In this document: positions 1-8,891 of the stretch, piece by piece
Layout of the letters: every line of letters starts with the position of its first letter
Numbering within the stretch: position 1 is the stretch's first letter
Source of the DNA: Sphingopyxis sp. 2PD
Lineage (GTDB): Bacteria > Pseudomonadota > Alphaproteobacteria > Sphingomonadales > Sphingomonadaceae
Reading direction: 5' to 3'
DNA: 64,000 bases
NCBI RefSeq assembly: GCF_005503695.1
Contig: NZ_SCMU01000008.1
Location: 1-64,000 of the forward strand
Translations under genes and position numbers: made by a program
The notes under the pieces: generated by a model
The model's database searches: none
The model's input: the letters and a program-made list of their open reading frames with translations, nothing else
Told to the model about the DNA's origin: nothing

Positions 1-95
1 GGGGTGGAGGGGCCGCGACGCCAGCGCCATAGCCCCTCCGTCAGCGCTTCGCGCTGCCACCTCCCCATGGCTGCGCCACGGGGAGGATCGATAAC
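1..95. repeat. Palindromic intergenic repeat, family A, copy 1
   Basis: The stretch before smc holds an imperfect palindrome built on CCTCCCC...GGGGAGG. Bases 33-67 recur exactly at 51180-51214, and the element recurs in the opposite orientation at about 24202-24319. The repeated core (CCCCTCCGTCAGCGCTTCGC and onward) can fold on itself, so this looks like a REP-like element. It may continue to the left of the window. No gene is visible in bases 1-200. Confidence 0.6.
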
Positions 96-184
96 TGCCC
101 CTTGCGACTCCCCCGCCCGCGCGGCATGACGGCTGGCAGGGGGATATGTGACACCAGCGTTGCAACATCCGCGATTCGATGACC

Positions 185-205
185 TGCACGGGACGTTCCC
201 GTGCA
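185..205 (+). promoter_or_regulatory. Perfect hairpin enclosing the smc start codon
   Basis: Bases 185-193 (TGCACGGGA) and 197-205 (TCCCGTGCA) are perfect inverted repeats with a 3-base loop. The right arm contains the GTG start of smc at 201. Folded in mRNA, the hairpin would hide the start codon, so it may limit translation. No clear Shine-Dalgarno sequence is seen upstream. The regulatory role is inferred. Confidence 0.35.
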
Positions 206-3200
206 GATAAAACGCCTGCGCCTGACCGGTTTCAAAAGCTTCGTCGAACCCACCGAACTGCGCATCGAGCCCGGGCTGACCGGCGTCGTCGGCCCCAATG
301 GCTGCGGCAAGTCCAACCTTCTCGAGGCGATCCGCTGGGTGATGGGCGAATCCAGCCCCAAATCGATGCGCGGCGGCGGCATGGAAGATGTCATCTTTGC
401 CGGCACCGCATCGCGCCCGGCGCGCGATTTTGCCGAGGTCGCGCTCCATTGCGACACCGAAGGTGCGCTCGTCGCGGGCCTGTCCGACGGCGAGGACGGC
501 GATGACCTAGAGGTCATCCGCCGCATCGAGCGCGGGGCGGGCAGCGCCTATCGCGCCAATGGCCGCGACGTGCGCGCCAAGGATGTCGCGCTGATCTTTG
601 CCGACGCCGCGACCGGCGCGCACAGCCCGGCGCTGGTCAGCCAGGGGAAGATCGCCAATGTCATCGCGGCAAAACCCACCGACCGCCGCGCGATGCTGGA
701 GGAAGCCGCCGGGATCGCCGGGTTGCACGTGCGCCGCAAGGATGCCGAGCAGAAACTGCGCGCGACCGAAACCAACCTCGCCCGCCTGTCCGAAATCACC
801 ACCGACATGGAGGTGCGCGCCAACGCACTGCGGCGGCAAGCGCGCGCGGCGGAGAAATACAAGAAGCTGAGCGACGAGATCCGTATTGCCGAGGGGCGGC
901 TGATCTACGCGCGCTGGCGCGACGCCGCCGAAGCCGCCGATCAGGCGCGCCGCGACAGCGATGCCGCCGAAGCGGCAGTCAAGACCGCGCAGACCGAGCT
1001 GGAAACCGTTTCCGCCGCACAGACCGAGGTTGCCACCCGCGTCGCCACCGCGCGGCACGACGCGCAGGCACAGCGCGACGCGCTGGCCGAGGTGACCGCG
1101 ACGCAGGTGCGCCTGCAGGGCGAAGAGCGCGCCGCGCGCCAGCGGCTCGAAGACTTGGCCGCACAGCAGCGGCGCATCGCCGACGACCGGGCGCATGAAG
1201 GCGAACTGGCGCGCGAAGCACATGGCGCGCTGACCGCACTCGACACGGAAACCAAGGCACTGGCAGCGGATATTGCCGCGCACGACGCGGGCAAGGCAGC
1301 GCTGACCGACGCCAATCTGGCGGCCCAAGCGCGGCTGCGCGATGCCGAGGTTGCGCTGGCGCAGGCGCGCGCCAAGGCCGCGAGCGAAGCCGCCGACCGG
1401 CGCATCGCGGTGTCGGCGCGCGACAGCGCCGCGGCGGCGGTGCGACGGATCGACGCCGACAAGGTGCGCGTCGATGCGGAAATCGTAGCGCTCGGCGACC
1501 GCGCCGCGCTGACGGCGCGCCATGCCGAGAGCGTGCAAGCCGCCGAAGCCGCCGAAGCGGCGATCGCCGTGGCTGAAACCGCGCTGCAAACAGCGGAAGC
1601 CGACCGCGAAGCGATCGCCGCCGAACTTGCGAGTATTGAAGCGGGGCTGGCCGAAGCACGTACCGCGCTGGCAGCGCTCGACGGCGAGGCGGCGACGCTC
1701 GAACGTGCGCTCGCTGCCGGACGCCGCGACGAAGCGCGCATCCTCGATCAGCTGCGCGTCGCGTCCGGCTATGAAGCCGCGCTTGCCGCGGCACTGGGTG
1801 ACGATCTCGACGCGGGAACCGACAAGGACGCCGCGCGCAGCTGGGGCGGCGCCGAACCGGGAACGGATGACCCTGCCCTGCCCGCCGGCACCCGGCCGCT
1901 CGCCGAATTTGTGACGGCACCCGCCGCGCTGGCGCGCCGCCTGGCGCAGATCGCAGTGGTCGATGCCGACAACGGCCAGCCGCTCGAAGTGGGCCAACGA
2001 CTGGTCACGACCGACGGCGTGATGCGCCGCTGGGACGGCTTTGTCGCGCGCGGCGACGGCGCCACCGCGACCGAGCGGCTGCAACGGCAGAACCGTCTCG
2101 ACGCGCTGGCGGCGCAGCGCCCGCAGGTCGAGCTGGGGGTGCAGGAACTCCGCGACCGCCGCGATGCCGCCGCCGCCAGGGCCGCCGAACTGACCGACGC
2201 CGCGGTCGGCGCGCGCAAGGCGCTGGCGCAGGCGGACGAGACCCGCCGCACCGCGCTGCGTGCCGCCGATCAGGCGCAAGCCGCGCTCGACCGTCATCGC
2301 GACGCTGCGGCGCTGTTCGACCGGCGGCTTGGCGAGATTGCCGCCGCGGCAAAGGAAGCCGCCGACGCGCTGGCGTTACAGGAAGCCGCGCTCGCGGCAC
2401 TCCCCGACGACAGCATCGCACGCGCGGCGCTCGACGCCGAGGAGCAGGCGGCCGAGCGCGCCCGCAGCGACGCCAACGGCGCCCGCGAAGCCCTCACCGC
2501 GCATGAACGCCGCCTTGCGACCTTGAGCGAGCGGCAGGCGGTCGTCAGCGCCGAGATCAAGAGCTGGAAAGCGCGCGCGGGCGAAGCCGCGCGGCGCGTC
2601 ACCGAAATGGACAAGCGCGCCGACACGCTGGCCGCCGAAGCCGCGAAGCTTGCCGATGCGCCCGAAAAACTGGCCGAGCAGCGCGCGGCGGCGGAAGAAC
2701 AACAGGCGAAGCTCCGTGACAAGGTCGCCGCCGCGGAAGCGCAGGAACGCGCCGCCGAGGCGGCGCTGCGCGAAGCCGAAACCGCGCTGAACGCGATCCG
2801 CGAGCGCGTCGCGGCTGCGCGCGAAACGCGCGCCGGGGCGATCGCGCGCTCCGAAAATGCCGAGCTCCGCCGCATCGAGATGGGCCGCCTGTCGGGCGAA
2901 CGCTTCGAATGCCCGCCGCCGCTGTTGCCCCAGAAGGCGGGTTTCGAAAGCGAAAGCGTCCGCGACGCAAGCGCCGAGTCGTCGCAGCACGACCGGCTGA
3001 TCGCCGACCGCGAGCGGCTCGGCCCGGTCAATCTGGTTGCCACCGACGAACTGATCGAACTCGATAGCGAACGCGAAAAAAGCGCGACCGAGATCGAGGA
3101 GCTGACGCAGGCGGTCCACCGGCTGCGCGGGTCGATCGGCAATCTCAACCGCGAAGGCCGCGTTCGTCTGCTCGCGGCGTTCGAAACGGTGAACGGGCAT

Positions 3201-3644
3201 TTCCAGCGACTGTTCACGACGCTGTTCGATGGCGGCCAGGCGCATCTCGAACTCGTCGATTCGGACGATCCGCTCGAAGCGGGGCTGGAGATCATGGCGC
3301 AGCCGCCGGGCAAGCGTTTGGGCACGCTCACGTTGCTCTCGGGCGGCGAGCAGGCGCTGACCGCGGTCGCGCTGATCTTTGGCCTGTTCCTCACCAACCC
3401 GGCGCCAATCTGCGTCCTCGACGAAGTCGATGCGCCATTGGACGACGCCAATATCGAGCGCTTCTGCGACCTGCTCGACCGCATGACGCGCGAAACCAAC
3501 ACTCGCTATCTGATCGTCACCCACAATGCAGTGACGATGGCGCGCATGCACCGCCTGTTCGGGGTGACGATGGTCGAAAAGGGTGTCAGCCGCCTGGTGT
3601 CGGTCGACCTCGGCGGGGCGGAGGAACTGCTCGCGGCCGAGTGA
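201..3644 (+). CDS. smc: Chromosome segregation protein SMC
   Basis: Structural maintenance of chromosomes ATPase, which compacts and segregates the chromosome as a dimer with ScpA and ScpB. The 1147-residue protein starts MQIKRLRLTGFKSF, the usual SMC N-terminus, followed by a Walker A motif GPNGCGKS at residues 31-38. A long Ala/Glu/Arg-rich coiled coil runs to about 500, a hinge-like region lies near 500-650, and a second coiled coil leads to the C-terminal head. That head carries LLSGGEQALTAVAL near 1044 and Walker B CVLDEVDAPLDDAN near 1070. The GTG start is forced: an in-frame TGA lies at 180-182 and the next Met is far inside. Length fits the family. Confidence 0.97.
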   Translation: MQIKRLRLTGFKSFVEPTELRIEPGLTGVVGPNGCGKSNLLEAIRWVMGESSPKSMRGGGMEDVIFAGTASRPARDFAEVALHCDTEGALVAGLSDGEDGDDLEVIRRIERGAGSAYRANGRDVRAKDVALIFADAATGAHSPALVSQGKIANVIAAKPTDRRAMLEEAAGIAGLHVRRKDAEQKLRATETNLARLSEITTDMEVRANALRRQARAAEKYKKLSDEIRIAEGRLIYARWRDAAEAADQARRDSDAAEAAVKTAQTELETVSAAQTEVATRVATARHDAQAQRDALAEVTATQVRLQGEERAARQRLEDLAAQQRRIADDRAHEGELAREAHGALTALDTETKALAADIAAHDAGKAALTDANLAAQARLRDAEVALAQARAKAASEAADRRIAVSARDSAAAAVRRIDADKVRVDAEIVALGDRAALTARHAESVQAAEAAEAAIAVAETALQTAEADREAIAAELASIEAGLAEARTALAALDGEAATLERALAAGRRDEARILDQLRVASGYEAALAAALGDDLDAGTDKDAARSWGGAEPGTDDPALPAGTRPLAEFVTAPAALARRLAQIAVVDADNGQPLEVGQRLVTTDGVMRRWDGFVARGDGATATERLQRQNRLDALAAQRPQVELGVQELRDRRDAAAARAAELTDAAVGARKALAQADETRRTALRAADQAQAALDRHRDAAALFDRRLGEIAAAAKEAADALALQEAALAALPDDSIARAALDAEEQAAERARSDANGAREALTAHERRLATLSERQAVVSAEIKSWKARAGEAARRVTEMDKRADTLAAEAAKLADAPEKLAEQRAAAEEQQAKLRDKVAAAEAQERAAEAALREAETALNAIRERVAAARETRAGAIARSENAELRRIEMGRLSGERFECPPPLLPQKAGFESESVRDASAESSQHDRLIADRERLGPVNLVATDELIELDSEREKSATEIEELTQAVHRLRGSIGNLNREGRVRLLAAFETVNGHFQRLFTTLFDGGQAHLELVDSDDPLEAGLEIMAQPPGKRLGTLTLLSGGEQALTAVALIFGLFLTNPAPICVLDEVDAPLDDANIERFCDLLDRMTRETNTRYLIVTHNAVTMARMHRLFGVTMVEKGVSRLVSVDLGGAEELLAAE

Positions 3645-3645
3645 G

Positions 3646-4554
3646 TTAAGGCGCCATCCCGACGACCAGCATCGCGGCGAACACCAGCAGACCGGCAAAG
3701 CGGTTGCTGCGGAACTTCGCGAGCGCATCTTCGCCATTGTCGGGTTCCAGCGTCACCACCTGCCCGGTGAAATGCACCGCCGCGGGAACCAGCGCGACCA
3801 GCACCAGCGGATCGGGGCGCACCGCCCACAGCGCGCCGCCCCAACCGGCGAGCGCAAATCCGTAACAAAGCGCAACGCCGCCTTTGACATGGCGCCCCAT
3901 CGCGCGCGCGCTGGATTTGACACCGACCAGCATGTCGTCCTCGATGTCTTGCAGGGCGTAGATCGTGTCATATCCGATCACCCACGCGACGCACCCGGCA
4001 TAGAGCAGCGGCAGCGCGATCCCCTCGTCGCCGCCGACCGCAATCCAGGCAACGAGCGCGCCCCAGCTGAACACCAGCCCCAGCCACGCCTGCGGCCACC
4101 AGGTGATGCGCTTCATGAACGGATAGCCCGCGACCAGGATCAGGCTGGCGAGCGCGACGATCTGCGCGGGCAAAGGCAGCTGGAGCAGCACGTAGAGGCC
4201 GACGAGCGACAGCAGCACGGCCCACAGCGCGGCATTGCGCACCGACACCGCACCGCTCGCGATCGGGCGCGACGCGGTGCGGGCCACCTGTGCGTCAAGG
4301 TCGCGGTCGACGATGTCATTATAGACGCACCCCGCGCCGCGCATCGCGATTGCGCCGAGCAGCAGCCACAGGAACAACGGCCAATCCCTGACCGCACCGC
4401 CGCCGAGGGCAACGCCCCACGCGCAGGGCCAATAGAGCAGCCACCAGCCGATCGGGCGATCGAACCGCGCCAACAGCGCATAAGGGCGCGCGGCGGCGGG
4501 TAGCAGCGCCACAAAACCACGCAATTGGCTGTCGGGAGGATGGGTCGTGGTCAT
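3646..4554 (-). CDS. ubiA: 4-hydroxybenzoate polyprenyltransferase
   Basis: Membrane prenyltransferase that attaches the polyprenyl tail to 4-hydroxybenzoate in ubiquinone synthesis. The 302-residue protein has the aspartate-rich prenyl-diphosphate site NDIVDRDLD at residues 79-87 and a second acidic motif, DIEDD, in the YALQDIEDDMLVG segment. Several hydrophobic helices fit the eight- to nine-helix UbiA fold. Its stop lies one base after the smc stop, so the two genes are convergent with no room for a separate terminator. UbiE and UbiB of the same pathway lie at 45-47.5 kb. Confidence 0.95.
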   Translation of the reverse strand: MTTTHPPDSQLRGFVALLPAAARPYALLARFDRPIGWWLLYWPCAWGVALGGGAVRDWPLFLWLLLGAIAMRGAGCVYNDIVDRDLDAQVARTASRPIASGAVSVRNAALWAVLLSLVGLYVLLQLPLPAQIVALASLILVAGYPFMKRITWWPQAWLGLVFSWGALVAWIAVGGDEGIALPLLYAGCVAWVIGYDTIYALQDIEDDMLVGVKSSARAMGRHVKGGVALCYGFALAGWGGALWAVRPDPLVLVALVPAAVHFTGQVVTLEPDNGEDALAKFRSNRFAGLLVFAAMLVVGMAP

Positions 4555-4617
4555 CGGCAGCGGCGCATGTAGCAGCCGCTGCCCGCGTGATAAACGGTTA
4601 TCGGATGCGGCGCGCGA

Positions 4618-5298
4618 TCAGGTACAGAGCGCGGGCGTCACCGCAGGCGCCGGATTGAACACGCCGGTGCCATTGTCGCCATGGAGGTCGCGCGCCTCGC
4701 GGATCAGGAAAGCGGAGGTTTCCTGGATCCGCTTCGTCTGGAACCATTTGCCCCACAACAGGGATTTATAGTCGTAGGTTACCTCGACCAGCATGATCGC
4801 GGTACCCGCCGAGGCGGTGGCCCCGACACCCGCAAAGCTTGTTCCCGTCGCCCCCGTCCCTTGCGGACCGAAAGCGGAACTGACCGGCAGATCACCATAG
4901 CAGCGCTGCCAGTGGATCCATTGCCCGCCGTCGGCATTGCGTTCGATGCTCGACAGAATGACCCGGCCATTGGCCTTGAAATTCATGCCCTTCGCCTGTT
5001 CCTCGACCCCGGCAAACACTTCGTTGATGTCGACTTCGCGCACGCGCGGCTGCGACAGGTTGCTGCCAAAGGCGATTCGCGCGGCGTTGTCGGCGGCGCT
5101 GAGGCCGATCTGGTTCACTCGCGTCGTCGACAGGAGCAGGTTGGCATATTCGATGCCGCCAAAGCCGATCATCGCGAGGATGGGGACGCAAAAGGCCACT
5201 TCGATCATCGCCACCGCGCTGACGTCGCGCGCCAGACGGCCGAGCATCTTTGATCGCCGCGCAATCCGCGCCTGCGCACGTTTGAGAAGGCTGGTCAT
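4618..5298 (-). CDS. TadE-family pilus assembly protein
   Basis: Third gene of a three-gene run of Tad (Flp) pilus-type envelope proteins. The 226-residue protein has a basic N-terminus, then the TadE signature with a single membrane helix (AMIEVAFCVPILAMIGFGGIE, approximately residues 30-50), followed by a hydrophilic domain exposed outside the membrane. Such minor pseudopilins contribute to tight-adherence pili. Its start overlaps the stop of the gene upstream by four bases, which implies translational coupling. No tadABC, cpaF or major flp pilin gene is in this window, so the operon is a satellite or the rest lies elsewhere. Confidence 0.82.
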   Translation of the reverse strand: MTSLLKRAQARIARRSKMLGRLARDVSAVAMIEVAFCVPILAMIGFGGIEYANLLLSTTRVNQIGLSAADNAARIAFGSNLSQPRVREVDINEVFAGVEEQAKGMNFKANGRVILSSIERNADGGQWIHWQRCYGDLPVSSAFGPQGTGATGTSFAGVGATASAGTAIMLVEVTYDYKSLLWGKWFQTKRIQETSAFLIREARDLHGDNGTGVFNPAPAVTPALCT

Positions 5299-5888
5299 GA
5301 ACAGATCACCTGTTTCGTGGACGTCGCGGCATTATAGGGCTGGTTGCGCAGCACGGTCGCCGCCGCGAGTGTACTCTGCTGCGACTGCCCCAGGAATTTC
5401 CACACCGGCAACACGCGATTGATCCGCAGCGAGGCGGTGTAGAGTACAACGTCTTCGGCGCCGCCATTGCCGGTCTGGCCGCGATCGGAATCCCAGCTGG
5501 CGTTGCCATTGACGTCCTCGAAACACTCACCGCTGTCATAGCTCCCATTGTTGTTGGCGTCGGTGAAGGCTTCGGGGTCGCCGACTTCGCTGAAACTGTC
5601 ATAGGATTTCCGGGAAAAGGTCACGGTGCCTTGGGGAAAGACGTTCAACACCTTGCGGCGCACTTCATTGTCGAGCGCGGTCTGGCTGAGCGCATTGCCC
5701 TCGAGCGTCGCGGCGCGCGCCGCATCGTTGACCACGCCCTGGAGTGCCGTTTTGGCATAATATTGCCACGAAAAGTCGAGGATCCCGAACACCACGATCA
5801 GGAACAGCGGCGCCGTCAGCGCGAATTCGACGATCGCATTGCCCCGCTGGTCGCGGCGCAGGCGGCGGAAGACGGTCGCGCGTGTCAT
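5295..5888 (-). CDS. TadE/TadG-family pilus assembly protein
   Basis: Middle gene of the Tad-type run, 197 residues. The N-terminus RDQRGNAIVEFALTAPLFLI is the classic TadE motif (G-x-A-x-V-E-F-A) at the start of a single membrane helix, followed by about 160 extracytoplasmic residues rich in Asp, Asn and Gly. It overlaps both neighbours by four bases (ATGA). The role, a minor pseudopilin in tight-adherence pilus assembly, is inferred from family and context. Confidence 0.83.
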   Translation of the reverse strand: MTRATVFRRLRRDQRGNAIVEFALTAPLFLIVVFGILDFSWQYYAKTALQGVVNDAARAATLEGNALSQTALDNEVRRKVLNVFPQGTVTFSRKSYDSFSEVGDPEAFTDANNNGSYDSGECFEDVNGNASWDSDRGQTGNGGAEDVVLYTASLRINRVLPVWKFLGQSQQSTLAAATVLRNQPYNAATSTKQVICS

Positions 5889-7867
5889 TGCGACAGCCGC
5901 AGTTTCGAGATTTGCCGGGCGATCGCCTGGAAATTCTCGTTAAGCTGCGCCGCATTATTCGCCTGATAGGCTTTGCCCGGGCTCGCGCAGCTGGTGAGCG
6001 AGCTGTTCAGCGACACGCCGAAGCTGACCACCCAGACGGTGATATTCTTCGCCTTGGCTCTCGAGCACAATTGCGCGAAACGATTGTTGTGGCGGGTCGT
6101 CAGATTGGCGTCGCTGGTGCCGCCAACGCGCTTCATCAACCACTCATAGCCCTGGAACGACAGGTTCCCCATGTTCGGCGCCATTTCGCCGTCGGTCATG
6201 AAGACGATATGGCGGCTGATCGGGCGGTTGTTCGGCGCGGTCGCATTTTCGTCCGAGAACATGCCGTCGGGCGACAGCAAGCGCACGCCCCACACCATGC
6301 CGGCGTCGTGATAGGTACCGCCGACCGGCTGGAGCGACTGGATATAGCTGTTGAAGGTCGACCGGTCGCTGGCCGTCTGCGTCGTCAGCTTCATCGCTGC
6401 GACGGGACAGACGCCCCAACCGTTGGACCAGTAGCGCGAATAATTCTGCCAGCTGCCGTTCGTGCTGCTGTTGCTCGACACGCTGCTGCTGTTGACGGTG
6501 ATCGAGCCCGTCGTCGAAGGCGTGCCGCCCGGGCTGCTCGCGCGCGGGAACGCAATCTCGGGAATCAGCACTTTCCACTTGGTATCGTCGTCGCTGGTCG
6601 GCGCGGTATCGACATCCATGTCATGCGCGTCGGCTGGCGCCGTTTCGGTGGGACCGAAAGGCTCGGTACCGCGTTCCATCACACAGCCGCCCCATGTGTT
6701 CGATACGGTGGCGCCCGAATCGCCGGTGTCGGTCTGGATCGCGGTGCCGGCCTTGGCCTGGCTGACGTCGAACACGCGGTCCTGATAGGTATATTTATTG
6801 TCGAACGACTGGGTCGGCGTTTCGGTCACCGTCGTCGTGTACGTACGCGTAAAGGTCGCGACGCGGCGTTGCAGGCGGCAACGGCTGTTCGACCAGCGAT
6901 AGCGGTAATTGTAATAGGTATAGGTCTGGTTGGTGTCATAGGTCGTTATACGGTTACCATTACCATCGACATATTGCGCCGTCTGGTTGGAGTTCGGCGA
7001 GCCGCTAGGCGTCGGCGACGTGTCGGCCGGCGCCTCCAGATTGCCGCAACTCGTGCTGTCCTGACCATTGACCGTGCTGACATTTTCGTAGCTGCCATAG
7101 GTCGTGTTGCCGTCGGTATATTCCTCCGACTGTTCGGTCGTCGCGTTGCCCCATGTAACCTTAAACACCGGCGTGCGCGACGGCAGCAGGACGTTGTCCG
7201 ACAGCCAGGCCGGATTTTTGGCATAGAGGATGCTGCCGACGTTGGCGGTCGAGCTGTAGGGCACGACGCCAAAACGCAGGCGGCCATCGCCGACATCCGC
7301 GGTGGTCAGCGTATCGAAAAAGTCCATCGTCGCCGATTTGAGCGCGGTGATGCGGTTGACCGAGTCGCCCGAATTGGTCTGTGCCATCGACCCGGTGACG
7401 TCGAGCACCATCATCACGTCGGCGTTCGAAATCTCCAGCTTCGCGGTGCAATTCACCGCAAGGTCGAATTTCTGATAATTGAAGATCTGCATCAGGACCG
7501 TCGGCAGCCGCGCGGAGGCGGTTCCCCTGACGTTCGACGTCCCGTCGGCCTGCGACGCAAAGGTTACGTTGCTGCTGCCATAGGCGGTCTGGCTGTAGTT
7601 GAAGTTGAACATCTTGTTCGCTTCGGCCTGCGCCGCCGAGGTATAGGTGCCGCCCGCCATCGCGCGGCGTCCGGCGAGCACGCCCGCGTCGCACGCCTGT
7701 TGCAGGCGCAGCTGCGCCATATAGGCGCGGCCGATGTCGATGCCCGATCCGAGCATTCCGATGATCGGCAGAATCGCCGCCGCGGTCAGGAACATTGCGT
7801 TGCCGCGATTGTCGCGCAACAGGCTGTTGGTGCCCAGCCGCATGCGGCTGAAAACGGTCCCTCGCAT
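5885..7867 (-). CDS. TadG-like pilus protein with von Willebrand A domain
   Basis: First gene of the Tad-type run, 660 residues. A TadE/TadG-like start (RDNRGNAMFLTAAAILPIIG, approximately residues 18-37) forms the membrane helix. A von Willebrand factor A domain follows, with the metal-ion site VLDVTGSM at residues 155-161; the usual DxSxS is here D156-V-T158-G-S160. Between about 250 and 430 lies a Ser/Thr/Tyr/Asn-rich low-complexity insertion, and a more conserved C-terminal part with HIVFMTDGEM completes the VWA fold. Putative TadG proteins of this kind are secreted or membrane-anchored adhesins or pilus scaffolds. Cysteines scattered through the insertion may form disulfides. Confidence 0.82.
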   Translation of the reverse strand: MRGTVFSRMRLGTNSLLRDNRGNAMFLTAAAILPIIGMLGSGIDIGRAYMAQLRLQQACDAGVLAGRRAMAGGTYTSAAQAEANKMFNFNYSQTAYGSSNVTFASQADGTSNVRGTASARLPTVLMQIFNYQKFDLAVNCTAKLEISNADVMMVLDVTGSMAQTNSGDSVNRITALKSATMDFFDTLTTADVGDGRLRFGVVPYSSTANVGSILYAKNPAWLSDNVLLPSRTPVFKVTWGNATTEQSEEYTDGNTTYGSYENVSTVNGQDSTSCGNLEAPADTSPTPSGSPNSNQTAQYVDGNGNRITTYDTNQTYTYYNYRYRWSNSRCRLQRRVATFTRTYTTTVTETPTQSFDNKYTYQDRVFDVSQAKAGTAIQTDTGDSGATVSNTWGGCVMERGTEPFGPTETAPADAHDMDVDTAPTSDDDTKWKVLIPEIAFPRASSPGGTPSTTGSITVNSSSVSSNSSTNGSWQNYSRYWSNGWGVCPVAAMKLTTQTASDRSTFNSYIQSLQPVGGTYHDAGMVWGVRLLSPDGMFSDENATAPNNRPISRHIVFMTDGEMAPNMGNLSFQGYEWLMKRVGGTSDANLTTRHNNRFAQLCSRAKAKNITVWVVSFGVSLNSSLTSCASPGKAYQANNAAQLNENFQAIARQISKLRLSQ

Positions 7868-8073
7868 GGTCTAACCCCTCTTGGTCCAGACACGCGGCCC
7901 ACTACAGATGCGTGGCTGGTATCCTCGCACTAGGGCGAAACTGCTTACCAAACTGCTAATTGGCCGGTGACGGATTGGGCGCGAAGAGCCCCGATCTGAC
8001 CCGGATCGGGACAATATGCCGGCGCGAGACAGCATAGGTGCGCAGATTCCTTTGCTCTGCTATCGCGCACCGC

Positions 8074-8823
8074 ATGCCCGCAACACCCGCCTGGCCGCCT
8101 GCCAGCACCCCCCGCCTGTTTGTCGATCTGCCGCTGGCGCCCGGCACCGCGCCGTTGATCGACGGCCCCGCCGCCCATTATCTGCTGAACGTCATGCGGC
8201 TGAAGGTCGGTGCGCCGATCCTGCTGTTCGACAATCGCAGCGGCGAATGGCTGGCTAACATCACGGAGGCAGGAAAACGCTCGCTCACCGTTTGCATCGA
8301 GCGCCAGACGCGCGCGATCGAGACGGTACCCGACCTGTGGCTATGCTTTGCCCCGGTGAAAAAGGCCCGGCTCGACTGGATCATCGAAAAGGCGACCGAG
8401 CTTGGCGCCCGGCGGCTGCAGCCGGTGATCACCGAACGCACGATCGTTGAGCGCGTCAAGCGCGAGCGGCTGGAAGCGCAGGTGATCGAAGCGTGCGAGC
8501 AATGCGGCCGCAGCGCGCTGCCCGAGCTTGGCGAGCCGACCAAATTGACCCAGCTGCTCGCGGACTGGCCCGCCGAGCGCGCCTTGCTGTTCGCCGACGA
8601 AGCGGGCGGCGCGCCGCTGTCCACCGTCGCTGCCCCCGCCCCCGCCGCGATCCTGGTCGGTCCCGAGGGCGGCTTTACGCCGCGCGAGCGCGCCCTGCTG
8701 CTTGAAAACGCCGCGGTGCGGCGTATCGCGCTTGGTCCGCGCATCCTGCGCGCCGAGACCGCGGCGATTGCGGCCATCAGCCTGTGGATGGCACAGCATG
8801 GCGACTGGACGACGAGTGGCTGA
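8074..8823 (+). CDS. rsmE: 16S rRNA (uracil1498-N3)-methyltransferase
   Basis: SPOUT-class enzyme that methylates U1498 in 16S rRNA. The protein is 249 residues from the ATG at 8074 (MPATPAWPP); a GTG 36 bases upstream would add an unlikely extension. Visible family features are the N-terminal PUA-like part (HYLLNVMRLKVG), the KKARLDWIIEKATELG segment, and the SPOUT knot motif LVGPEGGFTPRERALL near residues 195-210, ending in LGPRILRAETA. In many relatives rsmE lies next to gshA; here two large surface-protein genes separate them. Confidence 0.95.
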   Translation: MPATPAWPPASTPRLFVDLPLAPGTAPLIDGPAAHYLLNVMRLKVGAPILLFDNRSGEWLANITEAGKRSLTVCIERQTRAIETVPDLWLCFAPVKKARLDWIIEKATELGARRLQPVITERTIVERVKRERLEAQVIEACEQCGRSALPELGEPTKLTQLLADWPAERALLFADEAGGAPLSTVAAPAPAAILVGPEGGFTPRERALLLENAAVRRIALGPRILRAETAAIAAISLWMAQHGDWTTSG

Positions 8824-8891
8824 ACCCGACATTCTGTTCCGTTCCCGGACAGAATGTGCACCAAGCGCCCGATTTTAACCGCATATTAGCT

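Noticed and set aside
3646-3740. Antisense overlap at the smc and ubiA ends
   Set aside because: The genes are convergent and only touch; the stops lie one base apart. This is ordinary compact gene packing.
5744-7933. Open 729-codon frame opposite the TadG-like gene
   Set aside because: The opposite strand has a clear VWA domain and TadE-type start with four-base overlaps to neighbours; this frame shows no motif.
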